Assembly (NCBI RefSeq): GCF_013141775.1
Contig: NZ_WHOB01000059.1
Span: 422,530-486,529, forward strand
DNA: 64,000 nt
Direction of reading: 5' to 3'
Source of the DNA: Paenibacillus phytohabitans
GTDB lineage: Bacteria > Bacillota > Bacilli > Paenibacillales > Paenibacillaceae
The position numbers and the translations under genes are program-made. Positions 38,589-47,229 of the stretch are shown piece after piece; the first letter of the stretch is position 1; each line of letters starts with the position of its first letter. The notes under the pieces are model-generated. The model was given only the letters and a program-made list of their open reading frames with translations. It searched no databases and was not told the DNA's origin.

Positions 38589-41500
38589 CTACCTGATCCT
38601 GACGGTTCCGGCTCCCAGCATGCTCTCTATTGCCGCAAACAGCTCCTCCGAGGGCTCGATCCGGTAGCTGTCGCTGAGCGCCAGCACCTTCTGGTTGCGC
38701 TCGTAGAACAGCAGCGTCGCAGCTGGTCCCGGGTGGGTCTGCAGCAGCGCCTGGAGGCGCGGCAGCAGACCCTTGAGCTCAGCGCCCGGCGTGATCTTGA
38801 TGAAGACACGCCGGCTGCTCTGCGCTGAGCTTGCGGAGCGCTCAGCAGGTGCAGGCTGCCCCGTGCGCAGCGGGGCAGGGCTTCCCGGCCGCGTAGCTGA
38901 CGCGGCCGGGGATTGGGGCGCGGCCTGCGCAGCGGCCGCGTTAGCGCGCGCACCGGGCGGCAGTGCCGCCGGTGTGCGCGTGCCCGGTGCAGCGGCTGCG
39001 CCAGCTGCACTGCCGCTGCGGGCGCCGGGGCTTCCGGCGCCCGTACGGGCTGCAGGAGCTGCCGCAGGCGCTCCTGCGGGGGCGTTCCGGCCCGCGTAGG
39101 CGGGCCGGGCGCCTGCGGCGCTGCGGCGCTGCAGCAGGCCGCGCACGCTGTCCGCGGTGAGCGGTGCCACCTCCTCGGCCAGCAGCTTGAAGCCCTCGTC
39201 CTCCTGCTGCACCTTGGCGCGCAGGGCCAGCAGCGCGCCCTTCTCAATCAGGCCGCGGCTGCGTTTCCACACCTCGGGGAAGAGTACGACCTCGCAGCGC
39301 TCGATCTGGTCTTCCCATTCGACAAAGGCCATCGCCTTGCCGGACTTTGTCGTAATTTCCTTGAGCGACACAACCATGCCGGCTGTCACCGTCATGCTCT
39401 CGTCTGCCATTTCGCCAAGATCCATCAGCTTCTGCATCCCCGGCTCCTCCAGCAGGGCCGCACTGTCGTCCAGCGGATGGCCGGACAGGTACAGGCCCAG
39501 CAGCTCACGCTCCAGCTCCAGCTGCTGGGTCACGGAGAATTTCGGGATATCCGGATAACGGATTTCCCAGTTCGGCGTCTCAATCAGATCATCGAACAGC
39601 TGGATCTGCAGCTCATCGCGCTCCTTGCGCCACTTCGCTGCCGCATCAACTGTCTCATCCAGCATAGCCAGCAGCTGGGCCCGGTGGCCGGGAAGCCGGT
39701 CGAAGGCGCCTGTCTGCAGCAGCGATTCAATCACGCGCTTGTTGCAGACGCGCAGATCGACACGGCGGCAGAAATCAAGCAGGCTGTCGAACGGACGCTC
39801 CTTGCGGACCGCCATAATATTCTCCACCGCCAGCGTCCCGACATTCTTGACCGCTGCCAGTCCGAAGCGGATATGCCCGCTGCCTTCGCCGGGTACAGGG
39901 GTGAACAGTACGCCGCTCTCGTTAACATCGGGCGGCAGCACGCCGACCCCGCTGCGGCGGCATTCCAGTACATACTCTGCCACCTTGCGGTGGGTTCCCA
40001 TAACCGCGGTCAGCATTGCTGCCATGAACTGCACAGGATAATGTGCCTTGAGATACGCAGTCTGGAACGCCAGCACGCCATAGGCGGCAGCATGGGCACG
40101 CGGGAAGCCGTAGTTGGCAAACCGCACGATCATGTCATACACCTCATTGGCATCTGCCTCCTGATAGCCCTGCTTCAGACTGCCCTCCACAAAGTGGCTG
40201 CGTTCCTTGTCCAGCGTCTCCCGCTTCTTCTTGGACACCGCCCGGCGCAGCAGATCCGCTTCGCCGAGCGAGAACCCCGCCATCAGGGAGGCAATCTGCA
40301 TGATCTGCTCCTGGTAGACGATGATCCCATAGGTATCAGCCAGAATCGGCTTCAGATCAGCATGAGGATATACGACCTCGAACTCCCCGTGCTTGCCCCC
40401 GATGAATTTCGGAATAAATTCCATCGGACCCGGACGGTACAGAGCCACCACAGAGACAATATCTTCAAAACCGCTGGGCTTCAGATCCTTCAGCACCCGC
40501 CGTACACCCGCAGATTCCAGCTGGAACACGCCGGTGGTCTCGCCTGCTCCGAGCATCTCGTAAGTCAGCGGATCATGATCCGGGATGAAGCGGAAATCAG
40601 GGACGCTGCCGGTCATTTCCTTCACCCAGTTCATGCAGCGTTCAATAATCGACAGGGTCCGCAGCCCCAGGAAGTCCATCTTCAGCAGGCCTACACTCTC
40701 CAGATGCTCCATGGAGTACTGGGTCAGCGCTGTACTCTCACTGCCCGCCTGGAGCGGAACGGCATCGGTCAGCGGCCCCTTGGAGATGATCACTCCGGCA
40801 GCATGCGTGGAGGCATGACGCGGCATGCCTTCAACCTTCATCGCCATGTCGAGCAGCCCGCGGGTCTTCGGATTGGTATCATACAGAGCCTTCAGCTCTG
40901 GCGTGCTCTCCAGCGCCCGGGTGATGCTGATGCCGAGCTGGCCCGGAATCAGCTTCGCCGCCTTGTCCACCTCGTTATACGGCAGATTCAGCGCACGGCC
41001 TACATCCCGTACAGCTGCTCTTGCCGCCATCGTTCCGAAGGTGATGATCTGCGCCACATGCTCCTTGCCGTATTTGTCCACCACATAGGCAATAACCTCA
41101 TCACGGCGTTCGTCACTGAAGTCAATATCAATATCGGGCATCGTAATCCGCTCCGGATTCAGGAAACGCTCGAAGAGCAGATTGTATTTCAGCGGATCTA
41201 CATCCGTAATCTTCAGCGTATATGCTGTAAGACTGCCTGCCGAGGAACCACGGCCCGGGCCGGTAACAATACCATTCCGGTGGCAAAAAGCGATGAAATC
41301 CCAGACAATCAGGAAATAATCGCTGAAGCCCATGCTCTCAATGACGCCCAGTTCATAGGCCAGCCGTTTCTCGGCCGTTTCCTTCTGCTCCGGAGATGCC
41401 CACAGCGGCGTATCCGCGTAGCGCTCCTCCAGCCCGCTGCGGCACAGCTCACGCAAATAAGCGGCGGCATCCAGCCCTTCCGGCAGAGGGGAATACTCCG

Positions 41501-42347
41501 GCAGAATATGATTGCCGAACGTCAGCTCCAGATTGCAGGCTTCTGCAATGCGCAAAGTGTTCTCCAGCGCCTGCGGCACATGCGGGAACAGCGAGGCCAT
41601 CTGCTCGCCGCTCTTGAAGAACAGCTGATCCGTGCCGATCTTCAGGCGGTCCTCATCATCCACAGATTTGCCTGTGCCGATACAGATCAGCACATCCTGA
41701 ACCTCGGCATCTTCCTTGTCCATATAATGCACGTCATTCGTAGCCACCAGGGGAATATCCAGCTCGGCAGCAAGCTGAATCAGCTTCGGATTCACCCGCT
41801 TCTGTTCAGGCATCCCATGATCCTGCAGCTCCAGGTAGAAGTCCGCGCCAAAAATCTCCTTGTAACGCAGCGCCGCCTTACGCGCTTCCTCCTCACGCCC
41901 AAGCAGCAGATGCTGCGGCACCTCTCCGCCAAGACAGGCGCTGAGGCAGATGATGCCCTCGGCATGCGCCGCCAGTGCTTCCATATCAATCCGCGGCTTG
42001 TAGTGCTGGCCCTCCAGATGGCCGATGGAGATCAGCTTCATCAGGTTCCGGTAGCCGATCTCGTTCTTCACCAGCAGAATCAGGTGATAGATCGGCTGAT
42101 CCTTGCGGCTGCCCCGCTCACGGCGCGAGCCTGCGGTCAAATAAGCTTCACAGCCGATAATCGGCTTGATGCCGTTCTCCTGGCAAGCTTTATAGAAAGG
42201 GATAGCCCCGTACATCACTCCATGATCCGTTAGCGCCAGCGATTTCATGCCGTATTCGCCGGCCCGGCGCACCAGATCCGTAATGCGCGCCGCCCCGTCC
42301 AGTAAACTGTATTCGCTGTGCACATGCAAATGCACGAAAGGGCTCAT
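38589..42347 (-). CDS. dnaE: DNA polymerase III alpha subunit DnaE
   Basis: Replicative polymerase DnaE, 1252 residues. It has an N-terminal PHP domain (HLHVHSEYSLLDGA, ALTDHG), palm with the catalytic aspartates in MPDIDIDFSDERRDE at about residues 403-408, helix-hairpin-helix region and an OB fold. Between the OB fold and the last about 75 residues (RRVFIKITPGAE onward) there is a roughly 105-residue Ala/Pro/Gly-rich linker (about 1072-1177), which makes this protein longer than Bacillus DnaE (about 1115). The ATG at 42347 (MSPFVHLHVH) has AAGGGA 10 nt upstream. It diverges from ytrH as in Bacillus. In Bacilli DnaE works with PolC, extending RNA primers on the lagging strand. Confidence 0.96.
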   Translation of the reverse strand: MSPFVHLHVHSEYSLLDGAARITDLVRRAGEYGMKSLALTDHGVMYGAIPFYKACQENGIKPIIGCEAYLTAGSRRERGSRKDQPIYHLILLVKNEIGYRNLMKLISIGHLEGQHYKPRIDMEALAAHAEGIICLSACLGGEVPQHLLLGREEEARKAALRYKEIFGADFYLELQDHGMPEQKRVNPKLIQLAAELDIPLVATNDVHYMDKEDAEVQDVLICIGTGKSVDDEDRLKIGTDQLFFKSGEQMASLFPHVPQALENTLRIAEACNLELTFGNHILPEYSPLPEGLDAAAYLRELCRSGLEERYADTPLWASPEQKETAEKRLAYELGVIESMGFSDYFLIVWDFIAFCHRNGIVTGPGRGSSAGSLTAYTLKITDVDPLKYNLLFERFLNPERITMPDIDIDFSDERRDEVIAYVVDKYGKEHVAQIITFGTMAARAAVRDVGRALNLPYNEVDKAAKLIPGQLGISITRALESTPELKALYDTNPKTRGLLDMAMKVEGMPRHASTHAAGVIISKGPLTDAVPLQAGSESTALTQYSMEHLESVGLLKMDFLGLRTLSIIERCMNWVKEMTGSVPDFRFIPDHDPLTYEMLGAGETTGVFQLESAGVRRVLKDLKPSGFEDIVSVVALYRPGPMEFIPKFIGGKHGEFEVVYPHADLKPILADTYGIIVYQEQIMQIASLMAGFSLGEADLLRRAVSKKKRETLDKERSHFVEGSLKQGYQEADANEVYDMIVRFANYGFPRAHAAAYGVLAFQTAYLKAHYPVQFMAAMLTAVMGTHRKVAEYVLECRRSGVGVLPPDVNESGVLFTPVPGEGSGHIRFGLAAVKNVGTLAVENIMAVRKERPFDSLLDFCRRVDLRVCNKRVIESLLQTGAFDRLPGHRAQLLAMLDETVDAAAKWRKERDELQIQLFDDLIETPNWEIRYPDIPKFSVTQQLELERELLGLYLSGHPLDDSAALLEEPGMQKLMDLGEMADESMTVTAGMVVSLKEITTKSGKAMAFVEWEDQIERCEVVLFPEVWKRSRGLIEKGALLALRAKVQQEDEGFKLLAEEVAPLTADSVRGLLQRRSAAGARPAYAGRNAPAGAPAAAPAARTGAGSPGARSGSAAGAAAAPGTRTPAALPPGARANAAAAQAAPQSPAASATRPGSPAPLRTGQPAPAERSASSAQSSRRVFIKITPGAELKGLLPRLQALLQTHPGPAATLLFYERNQKVLALSDSYRIEPSEELFAAIESMLGAGTVRIR

Positions 42348-42493
42348 TATCCCCACTTCCCTTCAGTTCCAAAATCAAAACATAAGATGAAACTATTTTA
42401 TCATATTAGAGGGGGAACCGCCCATAGAATGGATTAAGAGCATAAGGACAGGCAGGGGATTAGCAATTGCCTGGACCGGGAAGGAGCCTTATG

Positions 42494-42814
42494 ATGAATA
42501 TTTTCCTGAGCAAAGCCGTCCTCGACTTCTTCATCGCCTTCGGCATTGTATTGGGCGGTTCCCTGCTGGGCGGGATCGGAGCCGTGGTCTCCCTGCAGCC
42601 GCCTACGCACACCATGCTGGATATCGCCGACCGGATCAAAATCTGGGCGCTGGCCGCCGCCGTCGGCGGAACGATCGACCCGATGCGGGTCATTGAGAGC
42701 AACATGCTGGGAGGCAACCTCTCCCCCGCCATCAAGCAGATTCTCTATCTGGTCTTCGCCTTTCTGGGCGCTCATATGGGCAGTGAGCTAGTCAAATGGG
42801 TGTGCGGCAAGTAG
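42494..42814 (+). CDS. ytrH: YtrH, sporulation membrane protein
   Basis: A 106-residue membrane protein of the YtrH family, needed for normal sporulation in B. subtilis under sigma-E control. Hydrophobic segments are at about 6-30 and 80-98, with the conserved FGIVLGGSLLGGIGAVVSLQ and DPMRVIESNMLGG. Two ATGs follow AAGGAG; I use the second (42494), spaced 7 nt. It is divergent from dnaE and 147 bp before ytrI, the Bacillus order. A sigma-E promoter is expected but was not identified. Confidence 0.9.
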   Translation: MNIFLSKAVLDFFIAFGIVLGGSLLGGIGAVVSLQPPTHTMLDIADRIKIWALAAAVGGTIDPMRVIESNMLGGNLSPAIKQILYLVFAFLGAHMGSELVKWVCGK

Positions 42815-42846
42815 AAACGGGTAAGCGGTCCTTAAATCAAGCCAAT

Positions 42847-42905
42847 GCTTCCGAAGCAGCGATACTATGTATCGCTTTCAGGTTCCGTTTCAGCGAGAAA
42901 TAGAA
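42847..42905. repeat. dnaE-flanking repeat, right copy (inverted)
   Basis: TGCTTCCGAAGCAGCGATAC, then CTTTCAGGTTCCGTTTCAG, is the reverse complement of the block at 38505-38560, interrupted by a few changed bases. It lies between ytrH and ytrI, about 4.3 kb from its partner. Confidence 0.75.
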
Positions 42906-42961
42906 GGATAATGAATAGCGCTGAGCAGATACATTCATATATTTAAAGGGGTGATGAATCC

Positions 42962-43465
42962 ATGCGCCTGCCGCCGTTTCACCGCTACCGGCGTTTCTCG
43001 CAGATAGCTGCCGTTTTTGTGCTGGGAATGATTGTGGGCGCCGTGGTATATAACGCCATTTATCATATGGGGTACAACGTGCTCTGGCTAAGCAATCAGG
43101 AACTCCGGATACAGATCGAGGAGTACCGCGATGACATTGACACGCTCAAAAAATACAACAATACCTCCACCGTAATCCGGGAGATTAAGGTCCGCACCGA
43201 GGACAGCAAAGTTAAGGAAGGCACCGCTGTGCTGGACACAGTAACTGTTAAGGAAATCCTCAGGAAGCTGGTCAGCGATCTGGAGCCTATGCGCGGGCGT
43301 AGCATGTTTGAAATCGATTCCGACGGGAAGCTGGCACGCCTGCTGCTGGACGGCAAAATCTACATTGTACGCGAGAAGGAATACACCGTCAGAATCCGCA
43401 CTATGCTCGTTATGGAGGGTGTGCTGCAAATCTGGGTGGAGATCGGTCCTTATAAGCGCACCTGA
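42962..43465 (+). CDS. ytrI: YtrI, sporulation membrane protein
   Basis: A 167-residue single-pass protein: cytoplasmic basic N-terminus (RLPPFHRYRRF), membrane helix about 14-34, a coiled-coil-like segment about 43-66 (NQELRIQIEEYRDDIDTLKK), and a C-terminal alpha/beta domain. This matches YtrI, which acts with YtrH in spore formation. AAAGGGGTGATGAATCC precedes the ATG. In B. subtilis nrnA (ytqI) comes next; here ytpI follows directly. Confidence 0.88.
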   Translation: MRLPPFHRYRRFSQIAAVFVLGMIVGAVVYNAIYHMGYNVLWLSNQELRIQIEEYRDDIDTLKKYNNTSTVIREIKVRTEDSKVKEGTAVLDTVTVKEILRKLVSDLEPMRGRSMFEIDSDGKLARLLLDGKIYIVREKEYTVRIRTMLVMEGVLQIWVEIGPYKRT

Positions 43466-43558
43466 GTCATAATCATGGTACAATAGTGGGCAAATCATAG
43501 AATGGTAGAGATAGGCCGAAGCACCGTTTCCCACCTTCCACTAAGGAGCTGTCTGTCC

Positions 43559-43867
43559 ATGATTATGCTCATCAAGTATCTGCTGTTTGTTCTCCTGGTC
43601 GTCTTTATGATCAGCGCCGCGATGTACAGTTTCTCCTCCAGGAGGGCCGCAGACCCGCTCATCAAAGGGCTTAAGCGATCGATTATGAACATGCTGCTCG
43701 GCGCAATGCTGGTAACGCTCTCATTGATGTCGATGTTCATCTTCCGCGGCTCGACGCTTAATGTCGTCATTGAAGCAGCTTTTCTGCTGCTGGGTATCTT
43801 CAACATCTTCTCGGGGCTGCGCAGCCACGGGTACTACAGCCGGCTCCGCAGCGGGAGCGGGAGCTGA
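43559..43867 (+). CDS. ytpI: YtpI family membrane protein
   Basis: A 102-residue membrane protein with three hydrophobic segments (about 3-21, 40-61 and 67-82) and a basic linker (SSRRAADPLIKGLKRS). The pattern and the place beside ytrI and ytoI fit YtpI, a protein of unknown function in Bacilli. I start at ATG 43559 with AAGGAG 10 nt upstream; in-frame residues further up lack membrane character. Confidence 0.8.
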   Translation: MIMLIKYLLFVLLVVFMISAAMYSFSSRRAADPLIKGLKRSIMNMLLGAMLVTLSLMSMFIFRGSTLNVVIEAAFLLLGIFNIFSGLRSHGYYSRLRSGSGS

Positions 43868-44212
43868 GTGTTTACGGTATCCGAACCGGTATCTGAATGG
43901 GAATTTGAATCCGGCTATTAATCAGTATTTGAATCGGTATTTATCTTTAAATCGCTAGCTAATTCGCTGCATCTCCCCACCCGGCTCTTTGGTAAAATCT
44001 ATGCGAAGTGGAAATTGTACACTTATTTCTAGCCATGCTGTACCTTTCAGGGGAGCAGTTGGAAAAAAGGCACTTATTTCGTCCGTCTTCCTCCTCTGGT
44101 GCAGATTCCGGCGGATTAGTTGTCCTTTTTCCACTTAATGTCCCAAAATCGGGGAGTTTGGGACAATTAGATGCCCTTTTTCCACTTGCTGCCCGCTGCT
44201 CATAAGAGATAA
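43868..44212. other. Non-coding spacer with degenerate repeat units
   Basis: It holds GTATCTGAATGGGAATTTG-type short repeats and then two degenerate units with CCTTTTTCCACTTAATG and CCCTTTTTCCACTTGCTGCC. The second kind resembles the late units of the 51-bp array near 24 kb. No gene seen. Confidence 0.45.
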
Positions 44213-44738
44213 CTATCCACTCAGTGTCCATGTAACCAGATGTCCAGTCCATCGCCCACTCAGTGTCCATGTAACCAGATGTCCAGTCTGACGCCCACTC
44301 AGTCTCCATGTGACCAGATGTCCAGTCCGTCTCCCACTCAGTGTCCATGTGACCAGATGTCCAGTCATCCGCTCACTCAGTGTCCATGTAACCAGATGTC
44401 CAGTCTGACACCCACTCAGTCTCCATGTAACTAGATGTCCAGTCATCCGCTCACTCAGTGTCCATGTAACCAGATATCCAGTCATCCGCCCACTCAGTGT
44501 CCATGTAACCAGATGTCCAGTCCGTCTCCCACATAGTGTCCACGTGACCAGATTTCCAGTCTGTCGCCCATTCAATGTCCATGTGTCCAGATATCCAGTC
44601 ATCCGCTCACTCAGTGTCCATGTGACCTGATGTCCAGTCTGTCGCCCACTCAGTGTCCATGTAACCTGATGTACAGTCATCCGCCCACATAGTGTCCATG
44701 TAACCTGATGTCCAGTCCGTCTCCCACTCAGTGTCCAG
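44213..44738. repeat. Minisatellite, 39-bp period, about thirteen units
   Basis: CACTCAGTGTCCATGTAACC then AGATGTCCAGTC recurs every 39 bp with small changes (CATCGCC, TGACGCC, CGTCTCC and ATCCGCC in the variable part). Because 39 is divisible by three both strands stay open (13-residue Thr-Trp-Thr-Leu-rich repeats), but no ribosome-binding site or coding bias supports a protein. Confidence 0.9.
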
Positions 44739-44829
44739 CTGTTCAGCTGTTCAGCTTCTTAGCCTCGCAGCCATAATCCAACCAGTTGTTCCATGGCTTG
44801 CCGAATAACCCCGATTAGTCTCGAATGCC

Positions 44830-44879
44830 AAATAGACCAGAGTACTCTCCCGGTAATTACAGGATAGTCTGGTCTATTT
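44830..44879. repeat. 12-bp inverted repeat between minisatellite and ytoI
   Basis: AAATAGACCAGA (44830-44841) and TCTGGTCTATTT (44868-44879) are exact inverses around a 26-nt loop. TGACTCGTCTGTATTCGTTT-type repeats follow to about 45020. It could be a terminator for rightward or leftward transcripts, since ytoI ends at 45075 leftward. Confidence 0.6.
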
Positions 44880-45074
44880 AGTCTGTATTCGTTTATTCGG
44901 TACTGACTCGTCTGTATTCGTTTTATTCGATTCCGACTCGCCTGTATTCGTTTATATTGATTCTGACTAGTTTCTGACTAGTTTCTGACTCGTCTGTATT
45001 CATCCTGTATTCATTTTCTGTGCGAAGACTGCATGTATGCCTACACTATTGCTGAATGTATATACTTGAGCGGT

Positions 45075-46409
45075 TTAGCCGTGGTCAATCGACTGCAGCA
45101 TCAGGACGGCCTTGGCCACAATGGTCTCCATATGGCTGATCTCAATCTCCAGCTTGCAGGTACGGCGGCTGATCTCCAGCAGCTTCGGCATGACGATAAT
45201 GGAATGCTCGATTTGCACCGGGCGGATGAAGTAGGTGGACATGTTGTCCAGCACATAGTCATTGCCGGTGATGTCCTTGGCCGCCTTGAACGCGGAGAGG
45301 GTCATCAGCGTGGACAATATCCCTTCCGAGATCGTCCCCAGATCCGTTGCCATCTGAGGTGTGATGAAGCCGTGGAAGAACAGCTTGCCCTCCTCATCGC
45401 GCTCATCGGCGAAACCGTTCCAGATCAGATGATCGAACGTCTCCCCGAGCTGCGGCTGGTTGCTGGCATCGCGCAGACTCTGCAGCACTTCCCTGCGGGT
45501 CAGCGACCCGACCAGCTTGCGGTTGCGGTCCACGATCGGCAGGAAGTCGATCCCTTCCCACATCATAATCTGCGCCGCCGAAGCCAGCGAGGTCTGCAGT
45601 GCGGCGGTCACCGGGCTGCGGATCATGGCCTTCTCGATGCTCTGCCCTTCCGCGAGATCCTCCACATCGCGGCGGCCCACGATGCCGATGACCCGGTTCC
45701 ACTCATCGGTCACCGGGAAGCGCTGCTCGCCGCTTGACAGGGACAATTCGCGTAATTCGCCGACTGTGCTGGAGATTTTGAGCGTATTCAGGCGCGGCTT
45801 GCCCTCCACAATATCTTCCACCAGCATAATCTTCTTCTTAATCAGCCGGTCAAAAATCGCCCGGTTAATCATCGAAGCTACTGTAAACGTATCATGCCGG
45901 GATGAAATCACCGGCAGGTCCAGTTCATCCGCCAGCGCCTTCACCTCGCGGCTGGTACCAAAGCCCCCGGTTACGAGCACCCCTGCCCCCTGCTCCAGTG
46001 CAAGTGAATGCACATCATCACGGTTACCCACGATCAGCAGGCTGTCGGCATCGATATAACGGATCATGGCATCCACTTTCATCGCGCCGATCACATATTT
46101 ATGAAGATGTTTGTTCAGACCTTCCGCTCCGCCGAGGACATGTCCCTCGACAATGTCGACCACATCTCCAAACGTAAGCTGATCAGAAATATTGCGCGGC
46201 TTTTTTTCTACCCGGACCGTACCGATCCGCTCCTTGGTAATGACGATTCCCAGATTCTCCGCTTCCTTCACCGCACGGTAAGCTGTACCTTCACTGACGC
46301 CCATTTCCTTGGCCAGCTTGCGGACGGAGATCTTCGTTCCCACCTTCAGGCTTTCAATATGCTGCAGCAGTTGTTCATGCTTTGTAATGTTATCGCCTTG
46401 ACCTTCCAA
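45075..46409 (-). CDS. ytoI: YtoI-type regulator: HTH-DRTGG-CBS-CBS-hotdog
   Basis: A 444-residue multi-domain protein. It has an N-terminal winged helix (VRKLAKEMGVSEGTAYRAVKE), a DRTGG domain (about 85-190), a pair of CBS domains (about 195-310) that would sense adenine nucleotides or a similar ligand, and a C-terminal hot-dog domain (about 325-440). This exact order is YtoI of Bacilli, of unknown role, possibly coupling a metabolite signal to transcription. The TTG start at 46409 has GGGGTG about 6 nt upstream; no other start keeps the HTH. In B. subtilis ytoI lies beside ytpI, as here across the repeat gap. Confidence 0.87.
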   Translation of the reverse strand: MEGQGDNITKHEQLLQHIESLKVGTKISVRKLAKEMGVSEGTAYRAVKEAENLGIVITKERIGTVRVEKKPRNISDQLTFGDVVDIVEGHVLGGAEGLNKHLHKYVIGAMKVDAMIRYIDADSLLIVGNRDDVHSLALEQGAGVLVTGGFGTSREVKALADELDLPVISSRHDTFTVASMINRAIFDRLIKKKIMLVEDIVEGKPRLNTLKISSTVGELRELSLSSGEQRFPVTDEWNRVIGIVGRRDVEDLAEGQSIEKAMIRSPVTAALQTSLASAAQIMMWEGIDFLPIVDRNRKLVGSLTRREVLQSLRDASNQPQLGETFDHLIWNGFADERDEEGKLFFHGFITPQMATDLGTISEGILSTLMTLSAFKAAKDITGNDYVLDNMSTYFIRPVQIEHSIIVMPKLLEISRRTCKLEIEISHMETIVAKAVLMLQSIDHG

Positions 46410-46679
46410 CTGTTACACCCCCATACCCCGATCTGTACTATTCTGTACCCATTATAACGCTGGTTACAGCGGAGTACAACAGAACGGGTATGCTTCTTTC
46501 AAGAGATATGTCAGCTGTATGACAAGCGATACCAGCGGCAATTAAGGGACATCCGCACTTATGCCCACACACATATAATGTATGCATGAGTACAGCCTTG
46601 AATATAGCTATAACACATCATTTTACAAGGCATAAATACACTGTATATCCGCACATCCACATTACTGCAAACACAGCAA
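46410..46679. other. Leader of ytoI; no gene
   Basis: A gap of about 270 bp with the ytoI promoter region on its left and AT-rich sequence with several ATATA blocks on its right. No coding region is supported. Confidence 0.5.
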
Positions 46680-46713
46680 ACCCCCAGTCCGCAGCTTTCG
46701 CGAAACAGGGGGT
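46680..46713 (-). terminator. Probable terminator of the 94-residue membrane protein gene
   Basis: On the minus strand ACCCCC and GGGGGT close a loop that holds its own TTTCGCGAAA palindrome, then TTTGCTGTGTTTG follows. It lies about 40 bp past the stop. Confidence 0.5.
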
Positions 46714-46750
46714 GAGCCGCTGCACCTTGCCTATAGGCCCCGGCCAAATT

Positions 46751-47035
46751 CTATAATCTCTGGGACACCCGGGTTTCTTCGTTCCACTGGCCTTGCCACT
46801 GCTCCAGCTTAACCTTGCGGACCGCCTCCAGGCGTTTCTGCTTCTCTTCATCCACTCCGATAATAAAGTGCAGGTGCGAGGCAATCACCAGGAAGGCAAA
46901 CGCACACCAGACAATACCGAAGCCCAGCACCCAGCCGGGACCATTCTGAAAAGACAGCTTCGGCAGCGCGTACAGCAGCATCGCCAGGGCCGCCAGCAGA
47001 TACACGGAATGCTTGAATTTGTTTCTTTTTTTCAT
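46751..47035 (-). CDS. Small two-helix membrane protein, hypothetical
   Basis: A 94-residue protein with two membrane helices (about 9-27 and 33-55) between a basic N-terminus (MKKRNKFKHS) and a charged, probably helical, cytoplasmic tail (DEEKQKRLEAVRKVKLEQW). I do not recognise the family. AAGGAG lies 10 nt before the ATG, and a terminator-like stem follows, so I take it as a real gene. It diverges from the LURP-one-like gene. Confidence 0.7.
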   Translation of the reverse strand: MKKRNKFKHSVYLLAALAMLLYALPKLSFQNGPGWVLGFGIVWCAFAFLVIASHLHFIIGVDEEKQKRLEAVRKVKLEQWQGQWNEETRVSQRL

Positions 47036-47229
47036 TGTCGAACCGCTCCTTCGTTCTAAAGGGTTGTCAGGCTGAATCTGAATCTATATCTCTACTCTAT
47101 GAACTTCAGGTCCGGATTATGAGACAAGTTGCTAATTTTTCATCCGGCTGATTTCGCTGCCTCCGGGTTTAGTCTAGCCTGAATGCCGGGGGTGTGAGAT
47201 GATGAAGCCACGAAGAGGAGGAATTTACA

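Noticed and set aside
38913..42233. An open frame of about 1100 codons on the plus strand across dnaE
   Set aside because: It is antisense to a clear dnaE, has no recognisable domain or ribosome-binding site, and reads as a high-GC shadow rich in Arg/His/Gln.
44213..44680. Leftward protein with 13-residue Thr-Trp-Thr-Leu repeats
   Set aside because: Explained by the 39-bp minisatellite; no ribosome-binding site or signal sequence.
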